A DNA stretch of 64,000 nt from Desulfobacteraceae bacterium (GTDB lineage: Bacteria > Desulfobacterota > Desulfobacteria > Desulfobacterales > Desulfosalsimonadaceae): contig QZKW01000089.1 in NCBI GenBank assembly GCA_003599885.1, forward strand, positions 124,001 through 188,000, given 5' to 3'. Each line of letters opens with the position of its first letter. The stretch's first letter is position 1. A program made the translations under genes and the position numbers. Below, piece after piece: positions 24,872 through 33,879 of the stretch. The notes under the pieces are model-generated. The model was given only the letters and a program-made list of their open reading frames with translations. It was not told the DNA's origin and did not search any database.

Positions 24872-27082
24872 TTATTTTTGAAACATTAATCGAATATTTT
24901 TCCGCCGCATGCTTCGCCGCCACCAGGTTAACAGCCCGAACAGCACGATGATCACCGGCAAACCGGCGACGTTGAAGCCTTTGATAAGGGTTTTGGTGTT
25001 CCCGCTGGTCTCCTCAAGCGGGTTAAACTGCTGAATCTTGCTGCGCATGGCCGCGATGTCGTCCCGGCCGTTGAGGGTATCGATGAGGTTCAGAATAAAC
25101 GCGGCGTTGGGACTGTTCCCTTCCGCATCCAGCAGGTTGTCCTTCAGCAGGGCGGAAGAACCGACAATGCTGATTTTCCCCGGTTTTCCGGCAGCGATGA
25201 AACTGTCCTTGCTCTCGATTTTGGCAGCTTCGGTGTCGGGTTTTTTGTCTTTGTCGGCCTTATTCGGGATGTCTTCCTCTGTTACCGCTTCTTCCGGAGC
25301 TTTCTCTTCCTGCCGGGGGATTTCCTTCCCTTTGAAATAACTGGTAAAAGAGCCTTCGACCAGGCTTGCCAGGGAGATGCTCTTGAACGCGCTGCCGGTC
25401 TGGGGCGGCTGGATCATCATGGGATTCAGGTTGATTTGGCCGCTCATTTCCCAGGATTCATCAGATGATGCCACCAGGGACTGGGCTGTGAGCCCGTTTT
25501 TCTTTAGAGTATCATTGTCAACCAGCACCGGGGAAGCGTTCAGCGCAATCAGGCCTTTGATGTTTTTCATAAAATCTAGGTCATGATTGATAAACTCGTT
25601 TTTAATCATCGGCGCAAAATATATGGGCCGTTCCCCACCCCCGGCCTGGGGCGGCATTTGCTGTTTGAAGCAGTTTTTATCCAGAATGTAGGCTGGCTTG
25701 ATCTTTACCCCATAATGGTCCAGCAGTTTTTCCAGGCCGGTGGCCAGGGGCTGGTAGGTCGGTCCCATGTTGAATTGGAACTGCTGCTGTTGCTGCTGAA
25801 TCTCTTTTAACCCGTCGGAAAAAATGGCCAGATGGGTTCCCCGCATCACCGCCTGGTCAATCTGATACAATTCATAATCGCTGAATTCTTCCGTGGGTTT
25901 GGCAATGATGAGGCAACCCAGGCTTTCCGGAATCCGGCCTTCCTTTAACATGATGGGTTTTAAGTTGTAATTTTCATTCACCAGATTCTGGAAGTTTTGA
26001 AGCGATTCTTCCCCTTGCGGCTGCATGCCCATCATGGGGTTTGCCAGTTCCAGCGTGCCGTGGTCCGCCAGATAGCCGATGTCTTCATTAATGCCGATGA
26101 GGGTTTCGACGGTTTCATTGATGGTTTCTTCCATGCTGCTAGTGTTAATGAGTTCATAACGGGTGCCGATAATGGGAATCCGCATCACGTTCATGACCTG
26201 CAGGTAGGTTTTTTCATTCTTGTATTCCAGGCCCATGCCGATGGCGCCCCTGCCTGCCTGAATGCCTTGTTCCGGAATATCCGGCCACTGGAGAACCCGG
26301 ATATTGTATTGTTTGATTAAATCGTCAATGGCCGCGTCTGTGGCCGGGTCAATGTATTCAAAGGTCAGTTGTCCGAAATTGACGGCATTGAGTTTTTCCA
26401 CCGTCTGTTTGACGGATTCCGGCAGGGAGGCAATGTCCTTGATGCCGATGACCGGAGCCAGTGCGCCGATGGATGAAGACATGAACAATTTCACATGCAC
26501 TTTTTCCGGAAGACCCGCCAGGGTGCTGATTTTTTTATTGAGCTTTTCAATAAGGGTGGTCAGTTTGTATTCCAGGCCGTCGGTGGACGTGATGGCCGGA
26601 ATCCGTTCAATGATGTCGCCCTGAATCATCACCATGCCCATATAGGCTTTTTTAAATTTCAGTTCGTCTTTTTCAACCATCCGGATTTCCACCGGCGCGA
26701 TGCCGTAATTTTCCGCCAGCTTCTGATTTTCCTTTGTTTTGTCGCTGGCGGCCCCGCCTTCTTCCTGGGGACTGACGTCATAGAACCGGTAATTAAAGTT
26801 TTTATTTGAGTAAAGGGCATATTCCTCAAGCATGTCCCGGAGATACTGCTGAGTGCCGTTGTGCGGGGCCGGCAGGTTTTCCGTGAAAAACACATTGATG
26901 GTGAGGGGATCGGAAAGTTTGGCAACCGCCGCCTTGCTGGCATCCGACAGGGAATAGAGTTTGTTCTCCGTCAGATCGATCCTGAAAAGCAGGGTGCTGG
27001 CCGCCAGATTGACCAGAACGATAACCACCGCGTAAATAATGAATTTAATATATTTTTCTGATTGAAAGGTCGCTTTCATCAT
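24872..27082 (-). CDS. gldG: GldG-like ABC transport auxiliary protein
   Basis: 736 residues. An N-terminal membrane helix (IIYAVVIVLVNLAASTLLF) is followed by the periplasmic GldG domain (DLTENKLYSLSDASKAAVAKL, INVFFTENLPAPH, and RIPAITSTDGLEYKLTTLIE), and a C-terminal helix (GLPVIIVLFGLLTWWRR) ends in a positive tail. A Gln run (QQQQQFQFN) lies near residue 435. GldG partners an ABC permease and ATPase; in Bacteroidetes it belongs to gliding motility, but elsewhere the cargo is unknown. It starts 7 bp after the permease gene. Confidence 0.9.
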   Translation of the reverse strand: MMKATFQSEKYIKFIIYAVVIVLVNLAASTLLFRIDLTENKLYSLSDASKAAVAKLSDPLTINVFFTENLPAPHNGTQQYLRDMLEEYALYSNKNFNYRFYDVSPQEEGGAASDKTKENQKLAENYGIAPVEIRMVEKDELKFKKAYMGMVMIQGDIIERIPAITSTDGLEYKLTTLIEKLNKKISTLAGLPEKVHVKLFMSSSIGALAPVIGIKDIASLPESVKQTVEKLNAVNFGQLTFEYIDPATDAAIDDLIKQYNIRVLQWPDIPEQGIQAGRGAIGMGLEYKNEKTYLQVMNVMRIPIIGTRYELINTSSMEETINETVETLIGINEDIGYLADHGTLELANPMMGMQPQGEESLQNFQNLVNENYNLKPIMLKEGRIPESLGCLIIAKPTEEFSDYELYQIDQAVMRGTHLAIFSDGLKEIQQQQQQFQFNMGPTYQPLATGLEKLLDHYGVKIKPAYILDKNCFKQQMPPQAGGGERPIYFAPMIKNEFINHDLDFMKNIKGLIALNASPVLVDNDTLKKNGLTAQSLVASSDESWEMSGQINLNPMMIQPPQTGSAFKSISLASLVEGSFTSYFKGKEIPRQEEKAPEEAVTEEDIPNKADKDKKPDTEAAKIESKDSFIAAGKPGKISIVGSSALLKDNLLDAEGNSPNAAFILNLIDTLNGRDDIAAMRSKIQQFNPLEETSGNTKTLIKGFNVAGLPVIIVLFGLLTWWRRSMRRKNIRLMFQK

Positions 27083-27089
27083 CCTCTCC

Positions 27090-27794
27090 TTAATTTTTGT
27101 TCTGAAGGGCCAGACGGGTGCCGTACAGGCTGATAAAAATCACGCTGATGAAATAGATCAGATCCCGTGAATCGATAATGCCTTTTGAAATATTGCGGAA
27201 ATGAAAATCCGCGCCCATGTATTCAATGATGTTTAAGATAGATTCGGGGAAAAAAAACAGCATTTTATCGATCAGGGTGAGGATAAAGCAGATGGAAGCC
27301 CCAAGGATAAAAGCGATGATCTGGTTGCGGGTGAGGGCGGAGGCAAACACGCCGACAGCGGCAAAGGTCCCCCCCAGGAGCAGCGCCCCTAAATACCCGC
27401 CGATCACCGGTCCCCAGTCCAGGTCGCCGATCAGGGAGATGGCGATGGGGTATGCGATGGTGGGCAGCAGCATGGCCGCGGTCATCACCATCCCGGCGGC
27501 GAATTTGCCGAACACGATATCTCCGAAGGTCACCGGCATGGTCAGCAGGATTTCATAGGAACCGATGTTGAATTCTTCGGAAAACAGCCGCATGGTAATG
27601 GCCGGAATGACAAAGGTGAAGATGATGGGAAGCAGGGAAAAAAAGCTCCTCATGTTGGCCTGATCATAGATAAAAAAAGTGGAAAAGAAAAACCATCCGG
27701 TGATGATCAGAAAAATCGCAATCACAATATAGGCGATGGGTGAAATAAAAAAATCTTTCAGTTCTTTTTTAAGAATGTGCGCGAATTGCCACAT
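27090..27794 (-). CDS. gldF: ABC-2 type permease (GldF-like)
   Basis: 234 residues with six membrane segments (for example YIVIAIFLIITGWFFFSTFF and FVIPAITMRLFSEEF). The start HILKKELKDFFISPIAYIVI is typical of GldF permeases. The FSEEFNIGSYEILLTMPV segment is the characteristic cytoplasmic loop that couples to the ATPase. It sits between the ATPase gene (24 bp upstream) and gldG. Likely an exporter subunit in the inner membrane. Confidence 0.9.
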   Translation of the reverse strand: MWQFAHILKKELKDFFISPIAYIVIAIFLIITGWFFFSTFFIYDQANMRSFFSLLPIIFTFVIPAITMRLFSEEFNIGSYEILLTMPVTFGDIVFGKFAAGMVMTAAMLLPTIAYPIAISLIGDLDWGPVIGGYLGALLLGGTFAAVGVFASALTRNQIIAFILGASICFILTLIDKMLFFFPESILNIIEYMGADFHFRNISKGIIDSRDLIYFISVIFISLYGTRLALQNKN

Positions 27795-27818
27795 GGTCGG
27801 TCTCCTTTAATTCAGGCG

Positions 27819-28769
27819 TCAGTTGATTTGGCGGGTCAGGTCTCTGAATATGGTTTCAAGGGTTTTGGCCTCTTGCCGGAATTCCAGGAGCATCCAGTCC
27901 GTGGCTTTGATTTTCCGGTAGACGCTTTCCCGCAGGTCTTCAGACGACCGGGTCCAGGCTTTCACCGTGAGCACCCCGTCGCCGGTTTGATGGATTTTTT
28001 CCACGCCGTCAATGCCGCTGATGGTTTGGAGTTCCTTTTGGACGGATTCCAGGTCAGCGCCTGTCAGGGACAACTGGATGGCGGTTTTCTTATCCGCAGA
28101 GGCTTTCAGTTCACGGGTATCGCCATCCGCCACGATTTTTCCCTTGTTGATAATCACAATCCGGTCGCAGGTGGCTTCCGCTTCACTCAGGATGTGGGTG
28201 GAGAAAATAATGGTTTTTTCTTTACCGATTTTTTTAATGATATTGCGGATTTCAACAATCTGGTTCGGGTCCAGCCCCTGGGTGGGCTCGTCCAGGATCA
28301 GGATTTCCGGGTCGTTCATCATGGCATGGGCCAGGCCCACCCGCTGGTTCAGGCCTTTAGACAGCTCGCCGATGGCCTTGTGCATGATGTCATTGAGACC
28401 GCAAAGGTCCGCCAGAAACCGGAGCCGGGCATGCCGGTCGCCGGAGGGAATGCCTTTGATTTTTGAGGCATATTCCAGATAATCATAGACCAGCATGTTC
28501 TTGTAAAAAGGAGAAGACTCCGGCAGGTAGCCGATCATGCGCTTGATTTCAAGGGGGTTGTCTTCAATCGAGTAGTCTTTGACCCGGATGGTGCCTGCGG
28601 TGGGCTTGAAATATCCGGTGAGCATTTTCAGGGTCGTGGTCTTGCCGGCGCCGTTCGGGCCCAGAAGACCCAAGACCTCTCCTTTGTTGATGTTTATCGA
28701 GATATGGTCCACCGCGCAAAAGCTGTCATAATATTTGGTCAGGTTTTCGACATGAATCATGCCATTCAT
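27819..28769 (-). CDS. gldA: ABC transporter ATP-binding protein (GldA-like)
   Basis: 316 residues. Walker A is GPNGAGKTT, the signature is LSKGLNQRV (the variant typical of GldA, not LSGGQ), and Walker B is ILILDEPTQGLDPNQ, followed by the FSTHILSEAEATCD His switch. A C-terminal accessory domain (about residues 225-316) follows. It leads the four-gene operon with gldF, gldG and DUF4340, all on the minus strand with short gaps. Confidence 0.92.
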   Translation of the reverse strand: MNGMIHVENLTKYYDSFCAVDHISININKGEVLGLLGPNGAGKTTTLKMLTGYFKPTAGTIRVKDYSIEDNPLEIKRMIGYLPESSPFYKNMLVYDYLEYASKIKGIPSGDRHARLRFLADLCGLNDIMHKAIGELSKGLNQRVGLAHAMMNDPEILILDEPTQGLDPNQIVEIRNIIKKIGKEKTIIFSTHILSEAEATCDRIVIINKGKIVADGDTRELKASADKKTAIQLSLTGADLESVQKELQTISGIDGVEKIHQTGDGVLTVKAWTRSSEDLRESVYRKIKATDWMLLEFRQEAKTLETIFRDLTRQIN

Positions 28770-29189
28770 CTTTCCTCCATTTTGATACTTTTGAAAATTT
28801 TCAGAATAGGTTTATTTGATTGCATCAGACGATTCATTGCGGTTAAACAATAAACGAATTGAATCCCCCCGGTTAAGGGGGGATTCTGGGGGAGTTATAC
28901 GGCAACTCGCGACAAAACGTCGTTGATTGCGATATGTCGCGGAAATTAATCATTTGAGCATGTTTTGTCAATAGCAATGTTAGGCCGGAGGCAGAGCCTT
29001 GGATATAAAATTAATTTAGCGATTACAGTTTGTTATTTATACCCAACAGCGCAGCGGGGATTGCTTCCATGCCTGTTGTTCAATTTTTTGATCGTGCCGA
29101 AAGACTAAAGCAGGCCGGATAAAAAAAAGATTAAAAAAAGATTAAAATTTTCTTATCAACCAGCATGTTCTTATAAATAAGGATGGATG
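28770..29189. other. Intergenic region between gldA and mazG
   Basis: No gene is seen in about 420 bp between divergent genes. It contains a 9-bp inverted repeat at 28862-28885 and, near 29125-29148, two short direct repeats of AAAAAAGATT. The promoters of gldA and mazG must lie here; I could not place them with confidence. Confidence 0.5.
28862..28885. repeat. Inverted repeat, AATCCCCCC type
   Basis: AATCCCCCC (28862-28870) and GGGGGGATT (28877-28885) flank GGTTAA; CTGGGGGAG follows. The pattern resembles ends of C-rich intergenic repeats found in many bacterial genomes. It is a single copy here, so it may be a relic. Confidence 0.45.
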
Positions 29190-29963
29190 ATGGAAGCACT
29201 AAATCGACTGATGGACATTATGGACACCCTTCGCGGGCCGGGGGGGTGTCCCTGGGACATGGAACAGACACATAAGAGCATCATGAAATGCCTGATTGAA
29301 GAAACCTATGAGCTGGCGGACGCCATTGAAAGCGGGGATGCGGAGGTGCTGCGGGAAGAACTGGGGGATGTGTTCCTGCAGGTGGTGTTTCACAGCGCCA
29401 TCGCCAAAGACAACGGGTTGTTTACCTTGGATGAAGTAATTCATGAATTGTGCGATAAATTAATCTACCGCCATCCCCATGTGTTCGGGGATGCATCGGT
29501 GCGGGACTCGGATGAGGTGATCAAGAACTGGGAGCGGCTCAAACGGAAGGAAAACACCAAGTCGGCGCGGGAGTCCATTTTGTCCGGTATTCCCAATGAT
29601 CTTCCGGCATTGCTGAAAGCGTTAAAAATACAGTCGGTTGTCAGCCGGGTGGGGTTTGACTGGGAACAACCACGGGATGTGCTGGATAAAATCAAGGAAG
29701 AAGTCCGGGAAGTGGAGGAGGCCATCAGTTCAAGCGACAAGGACCAGATGGAAGCGGAAATCGGGGACCTGATATTTTCCGTGGTGAACTTGGCCAGACG
29801 CCTGAAGGTGGACCCCGAGGCCGCGCTCCGGCGGACCAATAAAAAATTTTCCAGCCGGTTTTATGAAATTGAGAAAGTCGCTAAAACGAAAGGCCTCCGC
29901 CTGTCCGAAATGCCGATGGAGGAAAAAGACCGGATCTGGGAGGAAGCCAAGAAGCGGGTTTAG
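29190..29963 (+). CDS. mazG: Nucleoside triphosphate pyrophosphohydrolase MazG
   Basis: 257 residues, close to E. coli MazG. Two tandem MazG helical domains each carry the metal motif: EETYELADAIESGD...EELGD, then EEVREVEEAIS...EAEIGD. N-terminal GGCPWDMEQTHKSI is invariant in the family. MazG hydrolyses (d)NTPs to (d)NMP and PPi and is proposed to clear damaged nucleotides or limit ppGpp. ATG 29190 is preferred over 29187 because of spacing from AAGGA at 29179-29183. Confidence 0.93.
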   Translation: MEALNRLMDIMDTLRGPGGCPWDMEQTHKSIMKCLIEETYELADAIESGDAEVLREELGDVFLQVVFHSAIAKDNGLFTLDEVIHELCDKLIYRHPHVFGDASVRDSDEVIKNWERLKRKENTKSARESILSGIPNDLPALLKALKIQSVVSRVGFDWEQPRDVLDKIKEEVREVEEAISSSDKDQMEAEIGDLIFSVVNLARRLKVDPEAALRRTNKKFSSRFYEIEKVAKTKGLRLSEMPMEEKDRIWEEAKKRV

Positions 29964-30021
29964 CTGGCTGTTTAAAACGCAGGCGGGTTACCCTTCAGTT
30001 ACCCGTAATGCAATGAAAAAT

Positions 30022-30066
30022 AGCCGGAAGGCCCATATGAGGATTTTGGGAAATGGACTTCCGGCT
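30022..30066 (+). terminator. Possible terminator after mazG
   Basis: AGCCGGAAG (30022-30030) pairs with CTTCCGGCT (30058-30066) across a 27-nt loop. Only TTTGCC follows, so any rho-independent activity would be weak. Confidence 0.4.
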
Positions 30067-30314
30067 TTGCCTTGCCAAACATTCATCGGCAGTGTACTCC
30101 AAAAACGCGCAGTGGGTTTTTAAAGAAAGCCTCGTGAAAAGTCGCTGCCGATTTCACTTAATTTATTAAGATAATTAGCTATTCAAAAGTTCCATCCTGT
30201 ACGTCTCATCATGTAGCCAAATGCGGCAAATCCATTGATTGGTTCGAATGTTTTTTATTAAGTTATTCTATCTCTTACAAAAAATTCAACCTGGGATTAA
30301 TCCGCTATTTTTTC

Positions 30315-30373
30315 TTGACAAAGATAAAAAAACGGCACATATTTAAGTACAAGTGTACGAACAAATGTTTTAA
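30315..30373 (+). promoter_or_regulatory. Promoter and repeat site for the hydrolase gene
   Basis: TTGACA at 30315-30320, a 17-bp spacer and CATATT at 30338-30343. Just downstream lie ACAAGTGT and ACAAATGT in the same orientation, 12 bp apart, and the near-palindrome GTACAAGTGTAC. These could be an operator. The predicted leader is about 110 nt. Confidence 0.4.
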
Positions 30374-30462
30374 CAATTGCTTTTACGATTGCAATTTTGA
30401 ATGAAACACTTGTTGCAGTCGTATGAAAAATGCCGCCAAAATACTCGTTATGGAGAAGACAA

Positions 30463-31323
30463 ATGAAACACATCAGGCTGAAATACATCAATAAAGAATC
30501 GAAATTTATAGAAGTTGAATGCGGAGACACCAATTGCCGCCTTCATTATCGGGATGAGGGTAACGGGCCGGTGCTGCTGCTGCTTCATGGCATGTGCGCC
30601 TCCCTGCACACCTGGGACGCCTGGGCCGAAGAACTGAAACCGCATTATCGCATTATCCGGTTTGATATTCCAGGATTCGGGTTCTCAAGTCCGCCTGGAA
30701 AGGATGGCTACGATCCAACCATTGGTGTGGAAATCATGGAGGAGTTTGTTAAAAAAATGGGAATTGACCATTTTTTCCTGGCCGGGAACTCCATCGGCGG
30801 ATTCATTGCCTGGAAATACGCTTTAAAATATCCGGAAAAAGTGGATAAGCTGATTTTGATTGATGCGGTGGGTCATAACCAGGATCTGCCCTGGGTTGTC
30901 AGTTTCGCCAGTCATCCGGTGATTCGTCCGTTTGCAAGACGCTTCATGCCGCGCTTTTTCTTTGATATGGCCGCAAGACAGGTTTTCGGCGATCCGGCAA
31001 AATTGACAGAGCAGATAAAAGACCGGTATTTCGAATTGTCCACGTCCGATGACAACCGGAAATCGTATGTGGATTTTTTTACGATCATGAGAAAATTATG
31101 CCACGCCAAGGAACTTCCGGAAGGGATGGACGGCATAAAATCGCCGCTTCTCGTGATGTGGGGAACCAAGGACCGGTGGGTTCCTTTAAAATATTTCCAT
31201 TTATGGAAACAATCGTTCCCCCATGGCGAATTTAAAGTTTATGAAGGTGTCGGCCACACGCCCATGGAAGAAATTCCCATACAAACGGCAGCGGATGCGC
31301 GGGCTTTTTTGATGGCCGCATAA
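30463..31323 (+). CDS. Alpha/beta hydrolase
   Basis: 286 residues from ATG 30463, which has GGAG at good spacing; the frame opens 33 bp earlier. The triad is visible: Ser in LAGNSIGGFIAW (nucleophile elbow), Asp in MWGTKDRWVP, His in GVGHTPMEE. The oxyanion segment is LLLLHGMCASLHTWD. A cap region (about residues 145-200, PFARRFMPRFFFDMAARQV) suggests a hydrophobic acyl or ester substrate. The substrate is not determinable. It ends 88 bp before the convergent M24 gene. Confidence 0.88.
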   Translation: MKHIRLKYINKESKFIEVECGDTNCRLHYRDEGNGPVLLLLHGMCASLHTWDAWAEELKPHYRIIRFDIPGFGFSSPPGKDGYDPTIGVEIMEEFVKKMGIDHFFLAGNSIGGFIAWKYALKYPEKVDKLILIDAVGHNQDLPWVVSFASHPVIRPFARRFMPRFFFDMAARQVFGDPAKLTEQIKDRYFELSTSDDNRKSYVDFFTIMRKLCHAKELPEGMDGIKSPLLVMWGTKDRWVPLKYFHLWKQSFPHGEFKVYEGVGHTPMEEIPIQTAADARAFLMAA

Positions 31324-31411
31324 TGTTTTGGAGATCGGCCAAATTGCAGGGCGGATTAGCGAAGCGTAATCCGCCGGAATATGATGCCAAACTCCTTATT
31401 TGTATATCGAT

Positions 31412-32632
31412 TTACCCGATTTCTTCTATTCCCAGCGGGAATTTGGACATTTCCTCGCAGCGGTCTTTGTACAGGACAATCGGGTTTTCATACCGGAACC
31501 CGATATTTTCATCCGGACATGCGTATTGCATGGCGCAGATCAGGACCTCGTTTTCCTGGTACAGGTGGTCCGGATTGGTCCAGAAGGGGAAGGGGCCGTC
31601 ATTTAACCCGATGCGCCATTCGTCACCCAGCATCCCGATGCCGTGTTCATATCCGGGCACCATGTAATCCGCAAATCCTCCGGCTTCCGCGAACGCCATC
31701 ATCTGTTCGGCCAGCGTTGAAGGCGTAATGCCTGCCCGGTAGGTTTCCAGCGTTTTTTTCACGATGCTCACAAAATTATCCGCGTGCCACCGCTGACGGT
31801 CTGTGGCCGGTCCGATGAGATAATTGTGGGAATGATCTCCCAGGCCCAGCTTGAATGTGGCATGAATATCCACCATCAGAGGTTCGCCCGCTTTGATTTC
31901 CTTGCGGCTAGCCGGTGTGCAGGCGCCGCCCGCATAACCGGTGCGGTAGCCGCTGGCGATTTCATTGCCGCCGGTAAATGACCATTCCCATTCAGAGCCT
32001 GCCCGGCGCATGGCCAGGGCCGCAATGCCCGCGATTTCGGTTTCGGTCATGCCTTTCCATCCGCCGTTTTGAATGGCCGCAAGCACCGCCTCATGTCCCA
32101 CATCCACAATCCGGGAGGCTTCTTTGAACCGGTTGATGGTTCCCGTATCCTTGATCAAGGCCAGCCGGTCGATGATAGTGTGGGCGTTGACCAGCTCACA
32201 ACCGTTTAGTGCTGCTGCAAACTGTCCGTATTCATAATGGGTCAGCCAGCCTTCGGGCAGGTAGTTGGACATGCCGCTTTCGATGCCGATCCGGCCTTTG
32301 CCGTTTTTTAAAATTTCTTTTATGAACTCAGAAATCTGCTCAATCTGGTCCTGGCCGCCCATGGGGGCGAACCCGTAAACATGGTCTTCGTCCAGCCAGG
32401 AATCATCCGCGGCCCTTGCCGCGTCAATGACAAACGTGAATGCCGTGGGCAAGCCTTCCGGAGGGACCACGATAAAACTCCGCCAGGGAAAGAAGGCGTC
32501 TGTCGTCCAGGATAGGGTCCGCAGCCGGGAACCTAAGTACACATCAATGTTCTCGCGCTGCATCTGGGACTGAATGCTTTGAATGCGCTTGGGGAAATCG
32601 ATAAAATAGGGGTCGGTGGAGGTGCTTGTCAT
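31412..32632 (-). CDS. M24 family metallopeptidase (Xaa-Pro peptidase-like)
   Basis: 406 residues from ATG 32632, chosen because AAAGGAGA lies 6 nt upstream. An N-terminal creatinase-like domain (about residues 1-150) precedes the pita-bread catalytic domain. The five metal ligands are present: Asp in MVDIHATF, Asp in LGDHSHN, His in PGYEHGIG, Glu in NEVLI, and Glu in RYENPIVL. Members remove N-terminal residues before Pro or act as creatinase-like hydrolases; several are misannotated. It is the last gene of a TetR-SCP2-M24 operon. Confidence 0.88.
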   Translation of the reverse strand: MTSTSTDPYFIDFPKRIQSIQSQMQRENIDVYLGSRLRTLSWTTDAFFPWRSFIVVPPEGLPTAFTFVIDAARAADDSWLDEDHVYGFAPMGGQDQIEQISEFIKEILKNGKGRIGIESGMSNYLPEGWLTHYEYGQFAAALNGCELVNAHTIIDRLALIKDTGTINRFKEASRIVDVGHEAVLAAIQNGGWKGMTETEIAGIAALAMRRAGSEWEWSFTGGNEIASGYRTGYAGGACTPASRKEIKAGEPLMVDIHATFKLGLGDHSHNYLIGPATDRQRWHADNFVSIVKKTLETYRAGITPSTLAEQMMAFAEAGGFADYMVPGYEHGIGMLGDEWRIGLNDGPFPFWTNPDHLYQENEVLICAMQYACPDENIGFRYENPIVLYKDRCEEMSKFPLGIEEIG

Positions 32633-32692
32633 AATGGTCTCCTTTATCAATAATTTAGTGAACACTTAAAAAATGCTTGATGCCGGAACCAG

Positions 32693-33097
32693 CTAATATT
32701 CCGTGGGAATGGTGGCCAGCACCTTGTTGAGCCGGTCAGCCAGGGACGCCAGGCGAAGGGCCTTGACCATATTCCCTTTGAGTTTGAGTTTCAGGGTCAT
32801 GAGCGCCTTTTGCGCACCCAGCTCGCCACGGGTGATGCTGGCAAACGTCTGATAATCTCCGCTGACGGCGAACTCAGGCTTCGGGGATTCGCCCGTGCCG
32901 AGGAGGAGTTGGGCGAAGCGGCCTTCTTCAAACTTGAAAAACAGAAATTTTTCCGCTCCGTCCGGCGGGCAATTCTGGTAAATATTGCTCATGGACGATG
33001 TGACGAAATTCATCCGTTCCGGCGGCAGTTCACTGTTCAGGCGGCGTTCGGCTTCATCCCGCCACTCCGGGCTCAGATATTTCACTTTTTCGGTCAT
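32693..33097 (-). CDS. SCP2 sterol-carrier-type lipid-binding protein
   Basis: 134 residues. The SCP2 fold is suggested by KFLFFKFEEGRFAQLLLG (strands), then EFAVSGDYQTFASITRGEL, and the hydrophobic C-terminal helix LKLKLKGNMVKALRLASLA. SCP2 domains bind acyl-CoA, fatty acids or sterols in the cytoplasm. Its position between a TetR regulator and an M24 hydrolase suggests a lipid or acyl-CoA related response, which is inference. Confidence 0.8.
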   Translation of the reverse strand: MTEKVKYLSPEWRDEAERRLNSELPPERMNFVTSSMSNIYQNCPPDGAEKFLFFKFEEGRFAQLLLGTGESPKPEFAVSGDYQTFASITRGELGAQKALMTLKLKLKGNMVKALRLASLADRLNKVLATIPTEY

Positions 33098-33108
33098 GGG
33101 GTTTCTCC

Positions 33109-33699
33109 TTATTTTAAGGCGTTGATAAATAAACCGTGGGCAAACAGGTCCACCGTATCTTCAAACATTTCATGGATGAAGCGGTCTTCGGTTTTGAGAT
33201 ACATCCGGATAATAAACATTTTGTAAATCATGAATACCGCTTCCGACACCCGGTCCGGGTCCACCGGGCGAAATGCTTTTTCTTCAATCCCCTGTTTTAA
33301 TATGCCTTTGATCAGTTCAACGGAATTGCGGTTAATGTCATAAAACGGGTCTTTGTCCGGAAACATGGGGAAAATCTCCGGGTCCCGAACCAGTACCTGA
33401 CGCAGCCGGATGTCTTCGGAAAGGTACTCGACGGCCTTAAAGCACATGAGGGAAAATTTCCGCCGCACATCCGGCTCACTGTCCACCGCTTCCAGCACCT
33501 TTAACTGCCAGGCTGTGAGCGCATGGGCCACGGTTTTGTGGTACAGGTCTTTTTTGTTTTTTACATACAGGTAGAGGTTGCCCTTGGTCATGCCCATGCG
33601 GCCGGCGACATCTTCCATCGTTGTTTTCTGGTATCCGAATTCCGCAAAAACCGATAGGGCGGTGCGGTAAATGGCTTCGATATCTTCTCTGGGTTTCAT
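33109..33699 (-). CDS. TetR/AcrR family regulator
   Basis: 196 residues from ATG 33699; a TTG at 33711 lies upstream without a ribosome site. The HTH is TTMEDVAGRMGMTKGNLYLY (about residues 30-50). The C-terminal ligand domain is helical, with hydrophobic cores like VEYLSEDIRLRQVLVRDPE, as in acyl-CoA-responsive members. A 21-bp palindrome just upstream of the gene is the likely self-operator. It should control its operon with SCP2 and the M24 peptidase. Confidence 0.9.
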   Translation of the reverse strand: MKPREDIEAIYRTALSVFAEFGYQKTTMEDVAGRMGMTKGNLYLYVKNKKDLYHKTVAHALTAWQLKVLEAVDSEPDVRRKFSLMCFKAVEYLSEDIRLRQVLVRDPEIFPMFPDKDPFYDINRNSVELIKGILKQGIEEKAFRPVDPDRVSEAVFMIYKMFIIRMYLKTEDRFIHEMFEDTVDLFAHGLFINALK

Positions 33700-33717
33700 T
33701 TTAAAATCCAATTGAAT

Positions 33718-33738
33718 AAATGAACAATTTGTTTATTT
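33718..33738. promoter_or_regulatory. Probable TetR operator palindrome
   Basis: AAATGAACA (33718-33726), ATT, then TGTTTATTT (33730-33738): the arms match at 8 of 9 positions when reverse-complemented. It lies 19-39 bp upstream of the TetR ATG, in a position to block its promoter. TGTTTATTT is repeated again just beyond. Confidence 0.6.
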
Positions 33739-33879
33739 GTTTATTTAAACCCGCAAGCATTTTCTGTCAAGAGGCTTTTTCAGATAAACACCAGTGGATA
33801 ATAAATTTTATTTGCTTCCGGGAAAGGAACCCGTTAGCGTCAAATTCAGGCAAAATAAGGTTAAAAGGAGACGCCACCG

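Larger units (their letters stand above)
29964..30462. other. Intergenic region between mazG and the hydrolase gene
   Basis: No convincing gene in about 500 bp. A long-armed stem-loop lies at 30022-30066 and a promoter at 30315-30343. A 78-codon minus-strand frame at 30297-30533 overlaps the hydrolase start and is hydrophobic by chance; it has no ribosome site. Confidence 0.5.

Noticed and set aside
30297-30533. A 78-codon hydrophobic minus-strand frame before the hydrolase
   Set aside because: Overlaps the hydrolase start and promoter; no ribosome site.
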